NCBI GenBank assembly: GCA_964522015.1
Contig: CAZFST010000012.1
Coordinates: forward strand, 1-64,000
From: QQWI01 sp964522015
Lineage (GTDB): Bacteria > Bacillota > Clostridia > Peptostreptococcales > Acidaminobacteraceae
Direction of reading: 5' to 3'
DNA length: 64,000 bases
In this document: positions 1 through 8,171 of the stretch, piece by piece
How positions within the stretch are numbered: position 1 is the stretch's first letter
How the letters are laid out: the number at the start of each line of letters is the position of its first letter
Made by a program: the position numbers and the translations under genes
The notes under the pieces: generated by a model
Seen by the model: the letters and a program-made list of their open reading frames with translations, nothing else
The model's database searches: none
Told to the model about the DNA's origin: nothing

Positions 1-348
1 GTATCGATGATGCTCATTTGAGCAACTCGGTGATGCTCTTGACGCGAAATAATCATGTTCAATAAAGAGTGCTTGTTGAATGGCTAGATCACTGAGCTTT
101 TTATCAAAATACTTTAGTTTTAAAAACTCAAGTTTTTTTGGCTCCTGCCCCTTGCTCAGTTGAAGAAGGGTTAACTCAATTGCTTTCAGCCGCCGTTCCG
201 TTTCAAATAGTGCAAAACTGGCTGAGTACAATGGATTTTCTTTTATCCTTTCATAATGGGCCTTCTGTTCTTGATAATAAGACAACTCGAGTTCGATTAC
301 TTTGACATATGCTTTTGCTAAATCTGATTTTTTGCTCTTTGTGGTCAT
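1..348 (-). CDS. Partial phage-type regulator, cut by the window edge
   Basis: An open frame of 116 codons runs from an ATG at 348 off the left edge; GAGG lies just upstream of the start. It is Lys/Glu-rich and helical, with FLKLKYFDKKLSDLAI near residues 73-88, a pattern reminiscent of the small ArpU/DUF1492-like regulators of Firmicute phages. In those the C-terminus carries a helix-turn-helix. Here the annotated frame ends in an unconvincing Ser/Pro/His-rich tail, whereas a one-base shift near positions 36-46 reads RQEHHRVAQMSIID, which fits such a helix better. A frameshift is therefore possible. It is divergent from the Xre repressor at 508, as in a phage control region. The family is a guess; that it is a gene is moderately supported. 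Confidence 0.45.
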   Translation of the reverse strand, partial: MTTKSKKSDLAKAYVKVIELELSYYQEQKAHYERIKENPLYSASFALFETERRLKAIELTLLQLSKGQEPKKLEFLKLKYFDKKLSDLAIQQALFIEHDYFASRASPSCSNEHHRY

Positions 349-507
349 CTTTTGCCTCTTTTTCTTCGTAACTTGAAAAGATACTTTATGTGTTACTCGA
401 TTCTAACATGGTCTTTGTAACTTATCAAGTTATTTATTTCTTATATTTTCGCTATTGTATCATTTAAAGTTATCGTGATATAATATGACCAGCGATAGGA
501 GGGTGCT

Positions 508-840
508 ATGGAGACAAAGGGTATGCGTTTAAAACAATTGAGATTAATCAATGATTTTACACTTGATCAAGTTGGAGACATGATTGGTGTCTCAAAACAA
601 ACGCTCTACAAATATGAAAACGACATCGTCACCAATATCCCTTCTGATAAAATAGAAGGCTTGGCAAAGGTGTATCATGTAACCCCCTCACATATAATGG
701 GGTGGGAAGAGGATGTCAACCAACCGACCACCATCGCTGCCCATCACCAAGGGGACGAATGGACAGAGGAAGAGTTGGAAGATATCGAAATGTTTAAGGA
801 ACTCCTCAGACAAAAGAAGATGAAGAAATCAGGTGACTAA
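508..840 (+). CDS. Xre-family phage-type repressor
   Basis: 110 residues with an N-terminal Cro/CI-type helix-turn-helix at about residues 6-62 (MRLKQLRLINDFTLDQVGDM, then SKQTLYKYE), ending in HIMGWEED, which is typical of phage CI-like repressors of Firmicutes. The C-terminal 40 residues are acidic and then Lys-rich, with no peptidase domain. A good AGGAGG precedes the ATG. The stop overlaps the start of the ImmA-like gene (TAATG), so the two are translationally coupled. The pairing of a small repressor with an ImmA-type protein is the usual SOS-like switch of integrative elements. No integrase or structural phage genes are in the window, so this is a remnant or the edge of an element. Confidence 0.8.
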   Translation: METKGMRLKQLRLINDFTLDQVGDMIGVSKQTLYKYENDIVTNIPSDKIEGLAKVYHVTPSHIMGWEEDVNQPTTIAAHHQGDEWTEEELEDIEMFKELLRQKKMKKSGD

Positions 841-1310
841 TGTATCAAACAAATGAGCTTATGGCGCTGATAGAAAACGAAAAGATCGATCTTTACACGC
901 TGCCCATGAGAGGCACATTAAAAGGTCTATACGCTGATAAGGTGATCGCCATAAGTAACGAAGTTAAAACCGCCTCCGAATTTGCATGTGTTGTTGCCGA
1001 AGAACTTGGCCATTATTATACAAGTCACGGCAATATTCTTGACCAAAAGAGCATGTCAAACCAAAAGCAAGAATTGCGGGCTCGTAAATGGGCCCACGAA
1101 AAACTTATTTTGGTAGAAGATCTGCTAAATGCCTATTTGTCTGGTGTTTCGTCCAGATTTGAATTGGCTGAGTTTCTTAACGTGACCGAGGAATTTTTAC
1201 TGGAGGCCATCTGCGGCTTTAGCAAAAAATACGGCTCTTATAAAGTGATTGGGGACTACATTATCTACTTTGACCCACTTGGTATTTTAGAGCTGCTTCC
1301 AAACCCATAA
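840..1310 (+). CDS. ImmA/IrrE-type metallopeptidase-like protein
   Basis: 156 residues. Residues 50-62 read CVVAEELGHYYTS, the zinc-motif region of ImmA/IrrE (COG2856) proteins. The first metal His of HExxH is replaced by Glu (E54-E55-L-G-H58), a form I associate with phage-borne members; whether it still cleaves is unknown. ImmA proteins cleave the neighbouring Xre repressor to derepress an element. The gene starts inside the repressor stop codon and is followed by a rho-independent terminator at 1361-1395, so repressor and ImmA form one operon. Confidence 0.75.
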   Translation: MYQTNELMALIENEKIDLYTLPMRGTLKGLYADKVIAISNEVKTASEFACVVAEELGHYYTSHGNILDQKSMSNQKQELRARKWAHEKLILVEDLLNAYLSGVSSRFELAEFLNVTEEFLLEAICGFSKKYGSYKVIGDYIIYFDPLGILELLPNP

Positions 1311-1360
1311 TACAAATAATCGTATTTTGTTAAAGATAATACACTATTATGTCTAAAAAA

Positions 1361-1396
1361 AGAGGACACCTGAATATTCAGGTGCCCTCTTTTTTT
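1361..1396 (+). terminator. Rho-independent terminator after the repressor/ImmA operon
   Basis: AGAGGACACCTGAATATT pairs with the following CAGGTGCCCTCT (one mismatch in the stem) and runs directly into a T tract. It lies 50 bases after the stop of the ImmA-like gene. Confidence 0.85.
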
Positions 1397-1526
1397 ATAG
1401 GATGGTTGGGTTCTATTCAGCGCATTTGCAGTCTATTCACATTTATTCGTACGATAAAATGTATTCAAACAACATATTATCGTTGTAATTAATGTAGAGA
1501 TGCCATAAAATAAAGCTGGAGGTGAT

Positions 1527-2831
1527 ATGATGTTTAGAAATGCGATGGATGATTTATATAGATGGCAAAAAAAAGAAGGCAAGAAACCTTTGATTATCAG
1601 AGGTGCTCGCCAAGTAGGAAAAACCTGGCTCATGAAGAACTTTGGCCAAGTGGCTTATCAAAACACGGTTTATATTAATTTTGATAATAACAAACAAATG
1701 AAAGCCTTATTTGAATCGGATATGAACATAGACAAAATCATAATTGGCATCGAGCTCTATTGTGGCTACAAAATAAACCCAGAAACGACTTTGCTAATCT
1801 TCGATGAAATCCAAGAAGTACCAATGGCATTAACAGCCTTGAAGTACTTTAACGAAAATGCACCACAGTATCAAATTATCTGTGCAGGTTCCCTACTTGG
1901 TGTTGCCCTTCATAAAGGAACATCTTTCCCAGTTGGTAAGGTCGAGTTTCTGGACTTGTATCCATTATCATTTGGTGAATTTATCAGGGCCATGGGAAAA
2001 GATCAGTTTGTGACGCTTTTGAAAGACGGCAATTTTGAATTAGCCACTACATTCAAGCAAGAGTATATCGATTTATTAAAATACTATTATTTTGTGGGCG
2101 GTATGCCAGAAGTGGTTTCAAATTTCATAACTCATAAGGATTTTAATCAGGTTAGAGAAATACAAACTCAAATTTTGATGGCCTATGAACAAGATTTTTC
2201 AAAACACGCCCCCACTGAAGTTGTTCCTAGAATTAGAATGTTATGGAACAGCATCCCCTCTCAATTGACCAAAGAAAATAAGAAATTCATCTATGGTCTG
2301 ATTAAAGAGGGTTCTAGGGCCAAGGAATATGAAATGGCTATGCTGTGGTTAATCGATTGTGGTCTTATTCATAAGGTTCAAAGTGTCACAACCCCACACC
2401 TACCCCTAAAAGCCTATGAAGATTTGAAGGCTTTCAAATTATTCGTTTTGGATGTGGGCTTATTGTCCTGTATGGTTAGACTCAATAAATCAACCCTCCT
2501 AAATGGGAATGATCTATTCAAAGAATTTAAGGGTGCTTTAACTGAGCAATATGTCCTTCAACAGCTAAAGACTTTGCATCAACTACAAACCTATTATTGG
2601 ACTAATGATAGGGGCAGCGCTGAGATAGATTTCCTTGTAGATACAGGTGAACAAATTGTACCTATCGAAGTTAAAGCTGAAACAAATCTCAAAGCCAAGA
2701 GTCTTAAAACCTACTACGAAAAATACAATCCCAAGCTATCAGTACGAACTTCTATGACTGATTACATGAAAGAGACTTGGCTCTTAAATCTACCTTTATG
2801 GGCCATTGAAGTTTTAGAAAAAGAAATCTGA
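1527..2831 (+). CDS. AAA+ ATPase with DUF4143 C-terminal domain
   Basis: 434 residues. The Walker A motif GARQVGKT is at about residues 26-33 and Walker B LLIFDEIQE at about 92-100, followed by the sensor segment IICAGSLLG; this is the AAA_14 ATPase. The C-terminal third is the DUF4143 (PD-(D/E)xK-like) region, with AEIDFLVDTGEQIVPIEVKA matching the D...ExK core of that fold. The family is widespread, often in multiple copies, and its physiological role is not established. GGAGGTG precedes the start; two adjacent ATG codons are possible. It stands alone between two unrelated convergent or divergent units. Confidence 0.85.
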   Translation: MMFRNAMDDLYRWQKKEGKKPLIIRGARQVGKTWLMKNFGQVAYQNTVYINFDNNKQMKALFESDMNIDKIIIGIELYCGYKINPETTLLIFDEIQEVPMALTALKYFNENAPQYQIICAGSLLGVALHKGTSFPVGKVEFLDLYPLSFGEFIRAMGKDQFVTLLKDGNFELATTFKQEYIDLLKYYYFVGGMPEVVSNFITHKDFNQVREIQTQILMAYEQDFSKHAPTEVVPRIRMLWNSIPSQLTKENKKFIYGLIKEGSRAKEYEMAMLWLIDCGLIHKVQSVTTPHLPLKAYEDLKAFKLFVLDVGLLSCMVRLNKSTLLNGNDLFKEFKGALTEQYVLQQLKTLHQLQTYYWTNDRGSAEIDFLVDTGEQIVPIEVKAETNLKAKSLKTYYEKYNPKLSVRTSMTDYMKETWLLNLPLWAIEVLEKEI

Positions 2832-2845
2832 AAAGACCAAAACTA

Positions 2846-5095
2846 CTAAATCAGCCCCTCCAAAAAACCAGACAAGTCCCTATCATCCGAAAGAGTCAGT
2901 GCCAACCCATGAAGGGCCCTGGATGCACAGATATAAAGCAGTTGTCTGTCCCTCTCGCTCACATAGTTACTTGAGTCCACATCAGCAATCACCACACCGT
3001 CAAATTCCATGCCCTTAGCCAAGTAAACTGGCATCACCAATAGGCCCTTTGGCAGGGTGAAACTGTCAATGGTCATCAGGTGTGGCTGTAGGTCCCCTTG
3101 ATTTTGAAGGGCTTGATAGACTACTTGTGCCTGTTCCATGGTTTTGGTAATCACTGCAATGGTCTCAAGTTTTGCTGCTTTTAAATGATCAATTGCCTCA
3201 ATCATTGCCCCGCTCCCCTTAAAGAGCAGTGGCTTCTCCCCTTTTCGGGGCACCATATCATATCCAGCTTCACTCTTGAAAAGCCCCAAACACAGTTGCC
3301 CAATGGCCTGGGAATTTCGATAAGAAACACTGAGCTGCTTATGGACAGCATCTTCAAACTTCAGGATTTCCGAAACCCTCTGGTGATGACTCGGCTTTCT
3401 AATCCCTTGTAGAGTCTGGTGAAAATCACCCAGCACTGTAAAATGCGCCTTTGGAAACATCTTTTTCATCAGTGCAAAAGTCATCAAGCTATAGTCCTGA
3501 GACTCGTCCACCACTACCTGCTTAAGTCCCAGTAGTGCGTGATCCCCATGCATACCCACCTGTAGGTAAGCAATGAGCACCCAATCATCCACAGTCAAAT
3601 CACCATTTCCCATGCGCTCCAAGGTATCTTGGCATAGAATCTGGGCTCCTTCCAGGGTTAGAGTCTCAAAGTATTTCACCCAAAACTGGGGGTGGTTCAA
3701 GAGTTGCCTGTAAACCTCACTGGCGCTGATGGCCAAAACGGCATCTAGAGACTGGCTTAAAGTCCGATAGGTCTTGAAACGAGCCAGCCGGGCCGCCGCC
3801 TTGTAATCAAAAGGATGCTTTCCAGACTCCATAATTTCAAGCAATAATTTGGAATAGTAAGCTTTCTCGTGGTCCTTCACCCTTTGTCTGACCCGCTCTG
3901 CAAATCGACCCATGCGCTTCATCAGAGGCCTGTTTTTACTGTCATCTTCCAGGGCCCTTCTCATACTAGCAGCTGTTGCCAGTCGCTCTTCACCATAATA
4001 AAAATCCTGATAAGGCATGTAGGTCTGTTGAAATTCCTGGATCCAGTCTATTAGGAGGTTGGCCATCTGAGGACTTTGCTTGATCTTAAGTTGCTTCTGG
4101 AACTTGGGGCTAAGGCCTTCTTGTAAGTCTTTTTCCAGAAGGCTATAGGGATGTTCACAGGGAAATGCCTGGGGCTCAGGGTCTTCAGAATCTGGTTCTT
4201 GCGGCTGAACCACCTGGTTTAGAACCTCTAGAAGGGTCTTGGTCAGGACCTGTTCTTCCCCAAGTTCTGGAATAACATGGGCGATATAATCGCTGAAAAG
4301 ATCGTTTGGAGACAGCACTAAAACATGCTGCGAGGTGAGGCTGTTTTTTAGACCGTGGTAAAGTAGGTAAGCGATTCTATGGAGGGCCACAACGGTTTTC
4401 CCACTGCCAGCGATACCTTCCACAAATACGGCTGCTGCTTTTTTTTCTCTGATAATGCTATTTTGTTCCGCTTGAATGGTCTCTACAATCTGGTGCATGG
4501 GCCCAGAGGTCCGAGCTGCCAAGGCTTCCAGAAGTTTTTCATCAGCGATATGCAATTGGGTATCGTGGTAGGCAATGAGTTTGCCATTTTTGATGTCGAA
4601 TTGTCGCTTGAGTGAAACATGGCCGTAAATCATCCCATCGGGAGCCATGTAATTCACATCCCCCGTTTGAAAATCGTAAAACACACTGGCAATTGGTGTG
4701 CGCCAATCGTAAATATAGATTTCAAGGGTCTGGTCGTCCATAAAATTCCCATACCCGATATAAAGCTGCTCCTCTTGTGGTTCCCCTCGCTCTTTAAAAT
4801 CGATTCTTGCAAAATAAGGTTTTGGCATTAACCGGTGATACCTGAGTAAACGTTGGTCTTGGTATCCAATTTGCTCTAGTAGTTGTTTTTCAACTTGAAG
4901 GGTTTGACTGAATTCAACGGCTTGTAAGAAGTCCCCTGGGGCCGAGCCCATCTCATCTTTCAAATATAAATTGGCGGCTTTCATGGCCTCTGCTAGAGCT
5001 GATTCTTGTGCGATCATGGTCTCAATAGCGGATTTCAGCTTGGCGCGAATGGTGCCTAGATGGTCCTTTTCATGTGCTAATATCGTTTGAATCAT
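2846..5095 (-). CDS. helD: HelD-type superfamily 1 helicase-like ATPase (RNA polymerase recycling)
   Basis: 749 residues with an N-terminal helical arm, Walker A GIAGSGKTVVALHRIAYLLYH near residue 230, Walker B VVVDESQDYS near 530 and a UvrD-like C-terminal domain (YLAKGMEFDGVVIADVD near 695). The YLLYH segment after Walker A and the ASRALHGLALT end are characteristic of the HelD/HelR family, which uses ATP to release RNA polymerase from DNA. UvrD, Rep and RecB are less likely because of the N-terminal arm and the motif wording. It is monocistronic, and its 3' end converges with the DUF4143 ATPase gene. Confidence 0.85.
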   Translation of the reverse strand: MIQTILAHEKDHLGTIRAKLKSAIETMIAQESALAEAMKAANLYLKDEMGSAPGDFLQAVEFSQTLQVEKQLLEQIGYQDQRLLRYHRLMPKPYFARIDFKERGEPQEEQLYIGYGNFMDDQTLEIYIYDWRTPIASVFYDFQTGDVNYMAPDGMIYGHVSLKRQFDIKNGKLIAYHDTQLHIADEKLLEALAARTSGPMHQIVETIQAEQNSIIREKKAAAVFVEGIAGSGKTVVALHRIAYLLYHGLKNSLTSQHVLVLSPNDLFSDYIAHVIPELGEEQVLTKTLLEVLNQVVQPQEPDSEDPEPQAFPCEHPYSLLEKDLQEGLSPKFQKQLKIKQSPQMANLLIDWIQEFQQTYMPYQDFYYGEERLATAASMRRALEDDSKNRPLMKRMGRFAERVRQRVKDHEKAYYSKLLLEIMESGKHPFDYKAAARLARFKTYRTLSQSLDAVLAISASEVYRQLLNHPQFWVKYFETLTLEGAQILCQDTLERMGNGDLTVDDWVLIAYLQVGMHGDHALLGLKQVVVDESQDYSLMTFALMKKMFPKAHFTVLGDFHQTLQGIRKPSHHQRVSEILKFEDAVHKQLSVSYRNSQAIGQLCLGLFKSEAGYDMVPRKGEKPLLFKGSGAMIEAIDHLKAAKLETIAVITKTMEQAQVVYQALQNQGDLQPHLMTIDSFTLPKGLLVMPVYLAKGMEFDGVVIADVDSSNYVSERDRQLLYICASRALHGLALTLSDDRDLSGFLEGLI

Positions 5096-5174
5096 GGTGC
5101 CCCCTTTTTATAGCAGCCGGGTTTTCAGACTTCTGAAAACTCATTTAAACTTTTTCAGACTTCTATTTTAACAC

Positions 5175-5213
5175 AAAAACCCCTGAAATCATTGACTGAT
5201 TTTAGGGGTTTTT
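5175..5213 (-). terminator. Terminator of glnA
   Basis: On the minus strand AACCCCTAAAATCAG and its partner CTGATTT-like arm ending AGGGGTTTTTG form a long stem followed by T residues. It sits between the glnA stop (5277) and the helD start (5095), separating the two units. Confidence 0.8.
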
Positions 5214-5276
5214 GACAAATGACAACTTTAGCTTAACTCAATGCATCTAATTTACAACTTAAACCATTCGTGTCCT

Positions 5277-6707
5277 TTATAAATCAAAATACATTTCGTA
5301 TTCTTTTGGATGGGGAATAGTGCTGACTTCCGCTGCATCCTTACGAATGGCTTTTAGAATATTTTTAATGATGTCTTCTGTAAAGACATCCCCTTCTAAT
5401 AAGAAGTCATAGTCTGCTTCAAGGGCATCTGCCGCTTCAAACAGTGAAGTTGGCAGACCTTTGATCTTAGCCTTATCTTCAGGACCAAGGTCAAATACAT
5501 TGACATCCCATGGGCCAAAACCCTCTGCTGTTGGGTCAATTTTCTTGTTAATACCATCAAACATAGCCATCATCAGTGCTGCATAGCAAAGATATGGATT
5601 AGCAGTGGCATCTGATGGTCTAAACTCAAAGCGCTTGTCCTGTGGCTCGTTGGCATAACCAGGTATACGGATTACCGCACTGCGATTTGCCGTTGCAAAA
5701 CATATACTGACCGGTGCTTCAAACCCTGGAACCAGCCTTTTGTAAGAGTTGGTAGAAGGATTAGTGATGCCCATTAAGGCTGCGGAATGCTTGAGAACTC
5801 CCCCAATTGCGTAAAGAGCCATCTGTGACATACCTGAATAGCCATCTTTATCATAGAAAAGTGGTACCCCATCCTTAAATAAATGCATATGAACGTGCAT
5901 CCCATTACCCGCTTCTTTGTAGAAGGGTTTTGGCATAAAGGTCACGGTTTTACCTGCCCGAATGGCCATATTTTTAAGCACATATTTGAGCTTCATGGTA
6001 CGGTCTGCCATGGTATTACTGCTATCCAGCATCAATTCAATTTCTAACTGACCAGGGCCGCCCACTTCTGGATGGTGGTATTTAACCGGAACATCCAGCT
6101 CTTCCAGCTGAAGAACCATTTCGTTTCTAAGGTCGTAGTTGACATCGTATGGAATATCAACGTGGTAGCCCCCGTGGTGACGGACTTTATAACCTGAGTT
6201 TTTGACGCTATCTTTGCCAGTGTTCCACTCAGCCTGCTCAGAATCCAGGTCAATACAGGTATAATGAGGTGTTAAAGTATAAGAGAAATGGTCTAGAATG
6301 TAAAACTCAAACTCCGGCCCAAACATGGACTTATCGGCAATGCCCTTGTCCTTCATGTACTGCTCAGCCTTGTTTGAAATGTAGCGGGGGTCTGCCTCGT
6401 AGCGGTGGAGGCCACCTGTGAGGTTATAAACATTTGAGATAAATACAAGGGTTTTTTCTTTGGCAAAGGGGTCAATAAACCCTGTGCTCAGTTCTGGAAT
6501 AAAGACCATATCCGATTTTTCTACAGTTTTAAAACCGTAGCTGGAACCGTCAAAGCCAATGCCGTTAGTCATGGTGTGTTCGTTCATGCGGGCTGCAGGA
6601 ATGGTCAAATGGTGCCATCTGCCGGCAAGATCCACTACTTTAAAGTCCACGAATTTAATGCCGTTATCAACAATATACTTTTGAACTACTTGGATATTGG
6701 TAAACAT
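5277..6707 (-). CDS. glnA: Glutamine synthetase type I
   Basis: 476 residues; ATP-dependent ligation of ammonia to glutamate. Recognised by NGIGFDGSSYGF near residue 50, the metal-binding EFEFYILD near 155, AGNGMHVHMHLF near 270, the ammonia/ATP site NPSTNSYKRLVPGFEAP near 320 and RFEFRPSDATANPYL near 365. Length fits GSI. I see no clear Tyr-adenylylation signature at the C-terminus, as is usual for Firmicute GSI-alpha-type enzymes. It follows an Lrp/AsnC gene on the same strand (gap about 60 bases), which suggests amino-acid-responsive control instead of the GlnR system, whose gene is not present here. Confidence 0.95.
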   Translation of the reverse strand: MFTNIQVVQKYIVDNGIKFVDFKVVDLAGRWHHLTIPAARMNEHTMTNGIGFDGSSYGFKTVEKSDMVFIPELSTGFIDPFAKEKTLVFISNVYNLTGGLHRYEADPRYISNKAEQYMKDKGIADKSMFGPEFEFYILDHFSYTLTPHYTCIDLDSEQAEWNTGKDSVKNSGYKVRHHGGYHVDIPYDVNYDLRNEMVLQLEELDVPVKYHHPEVGGPGQLEIELMLDSSNTMADRTMKLKYVLKNMAIRAGKTVTFMPKPFYKEAGNGMHVHMHLFKDGVPLFYDKDGYSGMSQMALYAIGGVLKHSAALMGITNPSTNSYKRLVPGFEAPVSICFATANRSAVIRIPGYANEPQDKRFEFRPSDATANPYLCYAALMMAMFDGINKKIDPTAEGFGPWDVNVFDLGPEDKAKIKGLPTSLFEAADALEADYDFLLEGDVFTEDIIKNILKAIRKDAAEVSTIPHPKEYEMYFDL

Positions 6708-6765
6708 AAAGCCTCCTATAAATAATGGGATTTAAGATGACAAGATGATTGTGGTGATTCAAAAT

Positions 6766-7200
6766 TTAAAGGGGTATTTGTCCGCTTTCTTTTAAAGTTG
6801 ACAGTACCAAATAGGTGTATGTGTTTCGGGCATAATGGTTGATTTCATCAACAAGGTGCTCGAGATGGTCAGCGTCCTTGACTTTAACCTTGACCATAAA
6901 ACAGGTGTTGCCAGTGACTTTATGACATTCCATAACTTCAGGGGTTGCAATCAGACGCTCGCCCATTTCTTTAATACCAATATCACCCACTGGTACAGTG
7001 ATATAAGCCGTTAGTAAGTAGCCAATTGCCTTTGAATTAATCACAGCGCTGTAGGCTTGAATAATGCCTTCATCCTCTAGTTTTTTTATCCGTTCTTTGG
7101 TGGCCGTGGTGGATAATCCAATGAGTCTACCGATTTCTGCCGTGGCCATCCGTGCATTTTGTTGAAGCAGTTTTAAGATTTGCAAATCAAATTGATCCAT
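6766..7200 (-). CDS. Lrp/AsnC-family transcriptional regulator
   Basis: 144 residues from the ATG at 7200, chosen because AGGAGG lies 8 bases upstream; a longer frame would begin at 7248 with no ribosome site. N-terminal winged helix (DLQILKLLQQNARMATAEIG, then LSTTATKERIKKLEDEGII) and C-terminal RAM/AsnC ligand domain (TGNTCFMVKVKVKDADHLEHL). Members bind amino acids and form DNA-wrapping octamers. Lying directly upstream of glnA it is a good candidate regulator of glutamine synthesis, though that link is inferred from position only. Confidence 0.9.
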   Translation of the reverse strand: MDQFDLQILKLLQQNARMATAEIGRLIGLSTTATKERIKKLEDEGIIQAYSAVINSKAIGYLLTAYITVPVGDIGIKEMGERLIATPEVMECHKVTGNTCFMVKVKVKDADHLEHLVDEINHYARNTYTYLVLSTLKESGQIPL

Positions 7201-7433
7201 GTTTGAGCCCTCCTCCATGATTGTAATCCAAAGATTCAATAAATTCAAGTCTATATAGTTAATATAACTGCATTAAAATTATTTTATAGTTAATTATGCA
7301 ATAGATATCGTTTGCCATAAGTCTATAAGACTATATAATTTGAATATTGTAGGTTATGTGACTTGTTTGTCTTGAAGCCCCATGATGATAGTCGTCATAA
7401 GAAAAATCCTGGGGCAAAGCGCTTCAAAAATGG

Positions 7434-7480
7434 AAAGAGCCGCTAAAAGCAAATTAAACATTTGCTTTTAGCGGCTCTTT
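7434..7480 (-). terminator. Terminator overlapping the stop of the YdeI-like gene
   Basis: AAAGAGCCGCTAAAAGCAAA pairs perfectly with its reverse complement across a 7-base loop that contains the TAA stop. The 20-bp stem thus includes the last sense codons of the gene; only a short T run follows on the minus strand. Confidence 0.75.
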
Positions 7481-7999
7481 CTCAAGTAGTACCCCATTCT
7501 TTGAGACTTCTACACGGGTGCATCTTGTCCTATCAAAACAACAGGGCCTGTTATCATCATCTTGAAGTTTTGAGCACATTATTTTGATTCGTTTTTGTCT
7601 CGTTTGCTCACTTCTGGTGAATTGAAGCCACCTAATCCAATCCCACCTGGCTTTGACAGTGATATTAGACCACTTGCCCTGTAAGTTAGCTTGTTCTAGT
7701 GCCTGCCATAAATCTTCAGGGACATCGGGCTCAAGCCACTGATCCATTGGCGTAAAAGTAACGACGATAACATCACCGACCGCAACTTTTGCCTCTTCTT
7801 GTAGGGCATCACTGACTTCAAACCAATGACCGCCACTGCCATCAGGCTCCATGGCAGAATGAAATGGCACCTTGTTGAAAGTCCCTTCAATCATGACCAT
7901 CCCTCTAGATGGCAACTGTTCACTTTCAGGATTTGGTATTCTGATTATCTTTTTTGTATTAATCGATAAGAGTTGCGCTGAAAATGTATTGATGGACAT
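7454..7999 (-). CDS. YdeI/OmpD-associated family protein (DUF1905 domain)
   Basis: 181 residues. Residues about 30-95 read like DUF1905 (GTFNKVPFHSAMEPDGSGGH, VGDVIVVTFTPMD), and residues about 105-165 resemble the YdeI/OmpD-associated C-terminal helical segment (WIRWLQFTRSEQTRQKRIKI). Such proteins are linked in the literature to survival under peptide or acid stress, but the molecular activity is unknown. The gene is divergent from the GGDEF/EAL gene across a region with a long inverted repeat. The C-terminal CSKLQDDDNRPCCFDRTRC tail has four Cys and could bind metal; this is only an observation. Confidence 0.75.
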   Translation of the reverse strand: MSINTFSAQLLSINTKKIIRIPNPESEQLPSRGMVMIEGTFNKVPFHSAMEPDGSGGHWFEVSDALQEEAKVAVGDVIVVTFTPMDQWLEPDVPEDLWQALEQANLQGKWSNITVKARWDWIRWLQFTRSEQTRQKRIKIMCSKLQDDDNRPCCFDRTRCTRVEVSKNGVLLEKEPLKANV

Positions 8000-8024
8000 C
8001 TTTCCACCCCCTATTTTGAATATA

Positions 8025-8105
8025 TGCCCCTATACCCACAATTTAAACTTGCATCTGGATAGAAATAGGTAGAGATTGGATTAGGTCTAGATGGGTATAG
8101 GGGCA
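8025..8105. repeat. Perfect 14-bp inverted repeat between divergent genes
   Basis: TGCCCCTATACCCA at 8025-8038 and its exact reverse complement at 8092-8105 flank a 53-base spacer, between the starts of the YdeI-like gene (7999) and the GGDEF/EAL gene (8172). It could be a paired operator or the ends of a small relic; no T tract follows, so it does not look like a simple terminator. Confidence 0.6.
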
Positions 8106-8171
8106 ATAAGCGTTTAAACCAATACTAATTATTGCTTATTGTAGAACACTCATTTCCCAAGGGGGATATTA

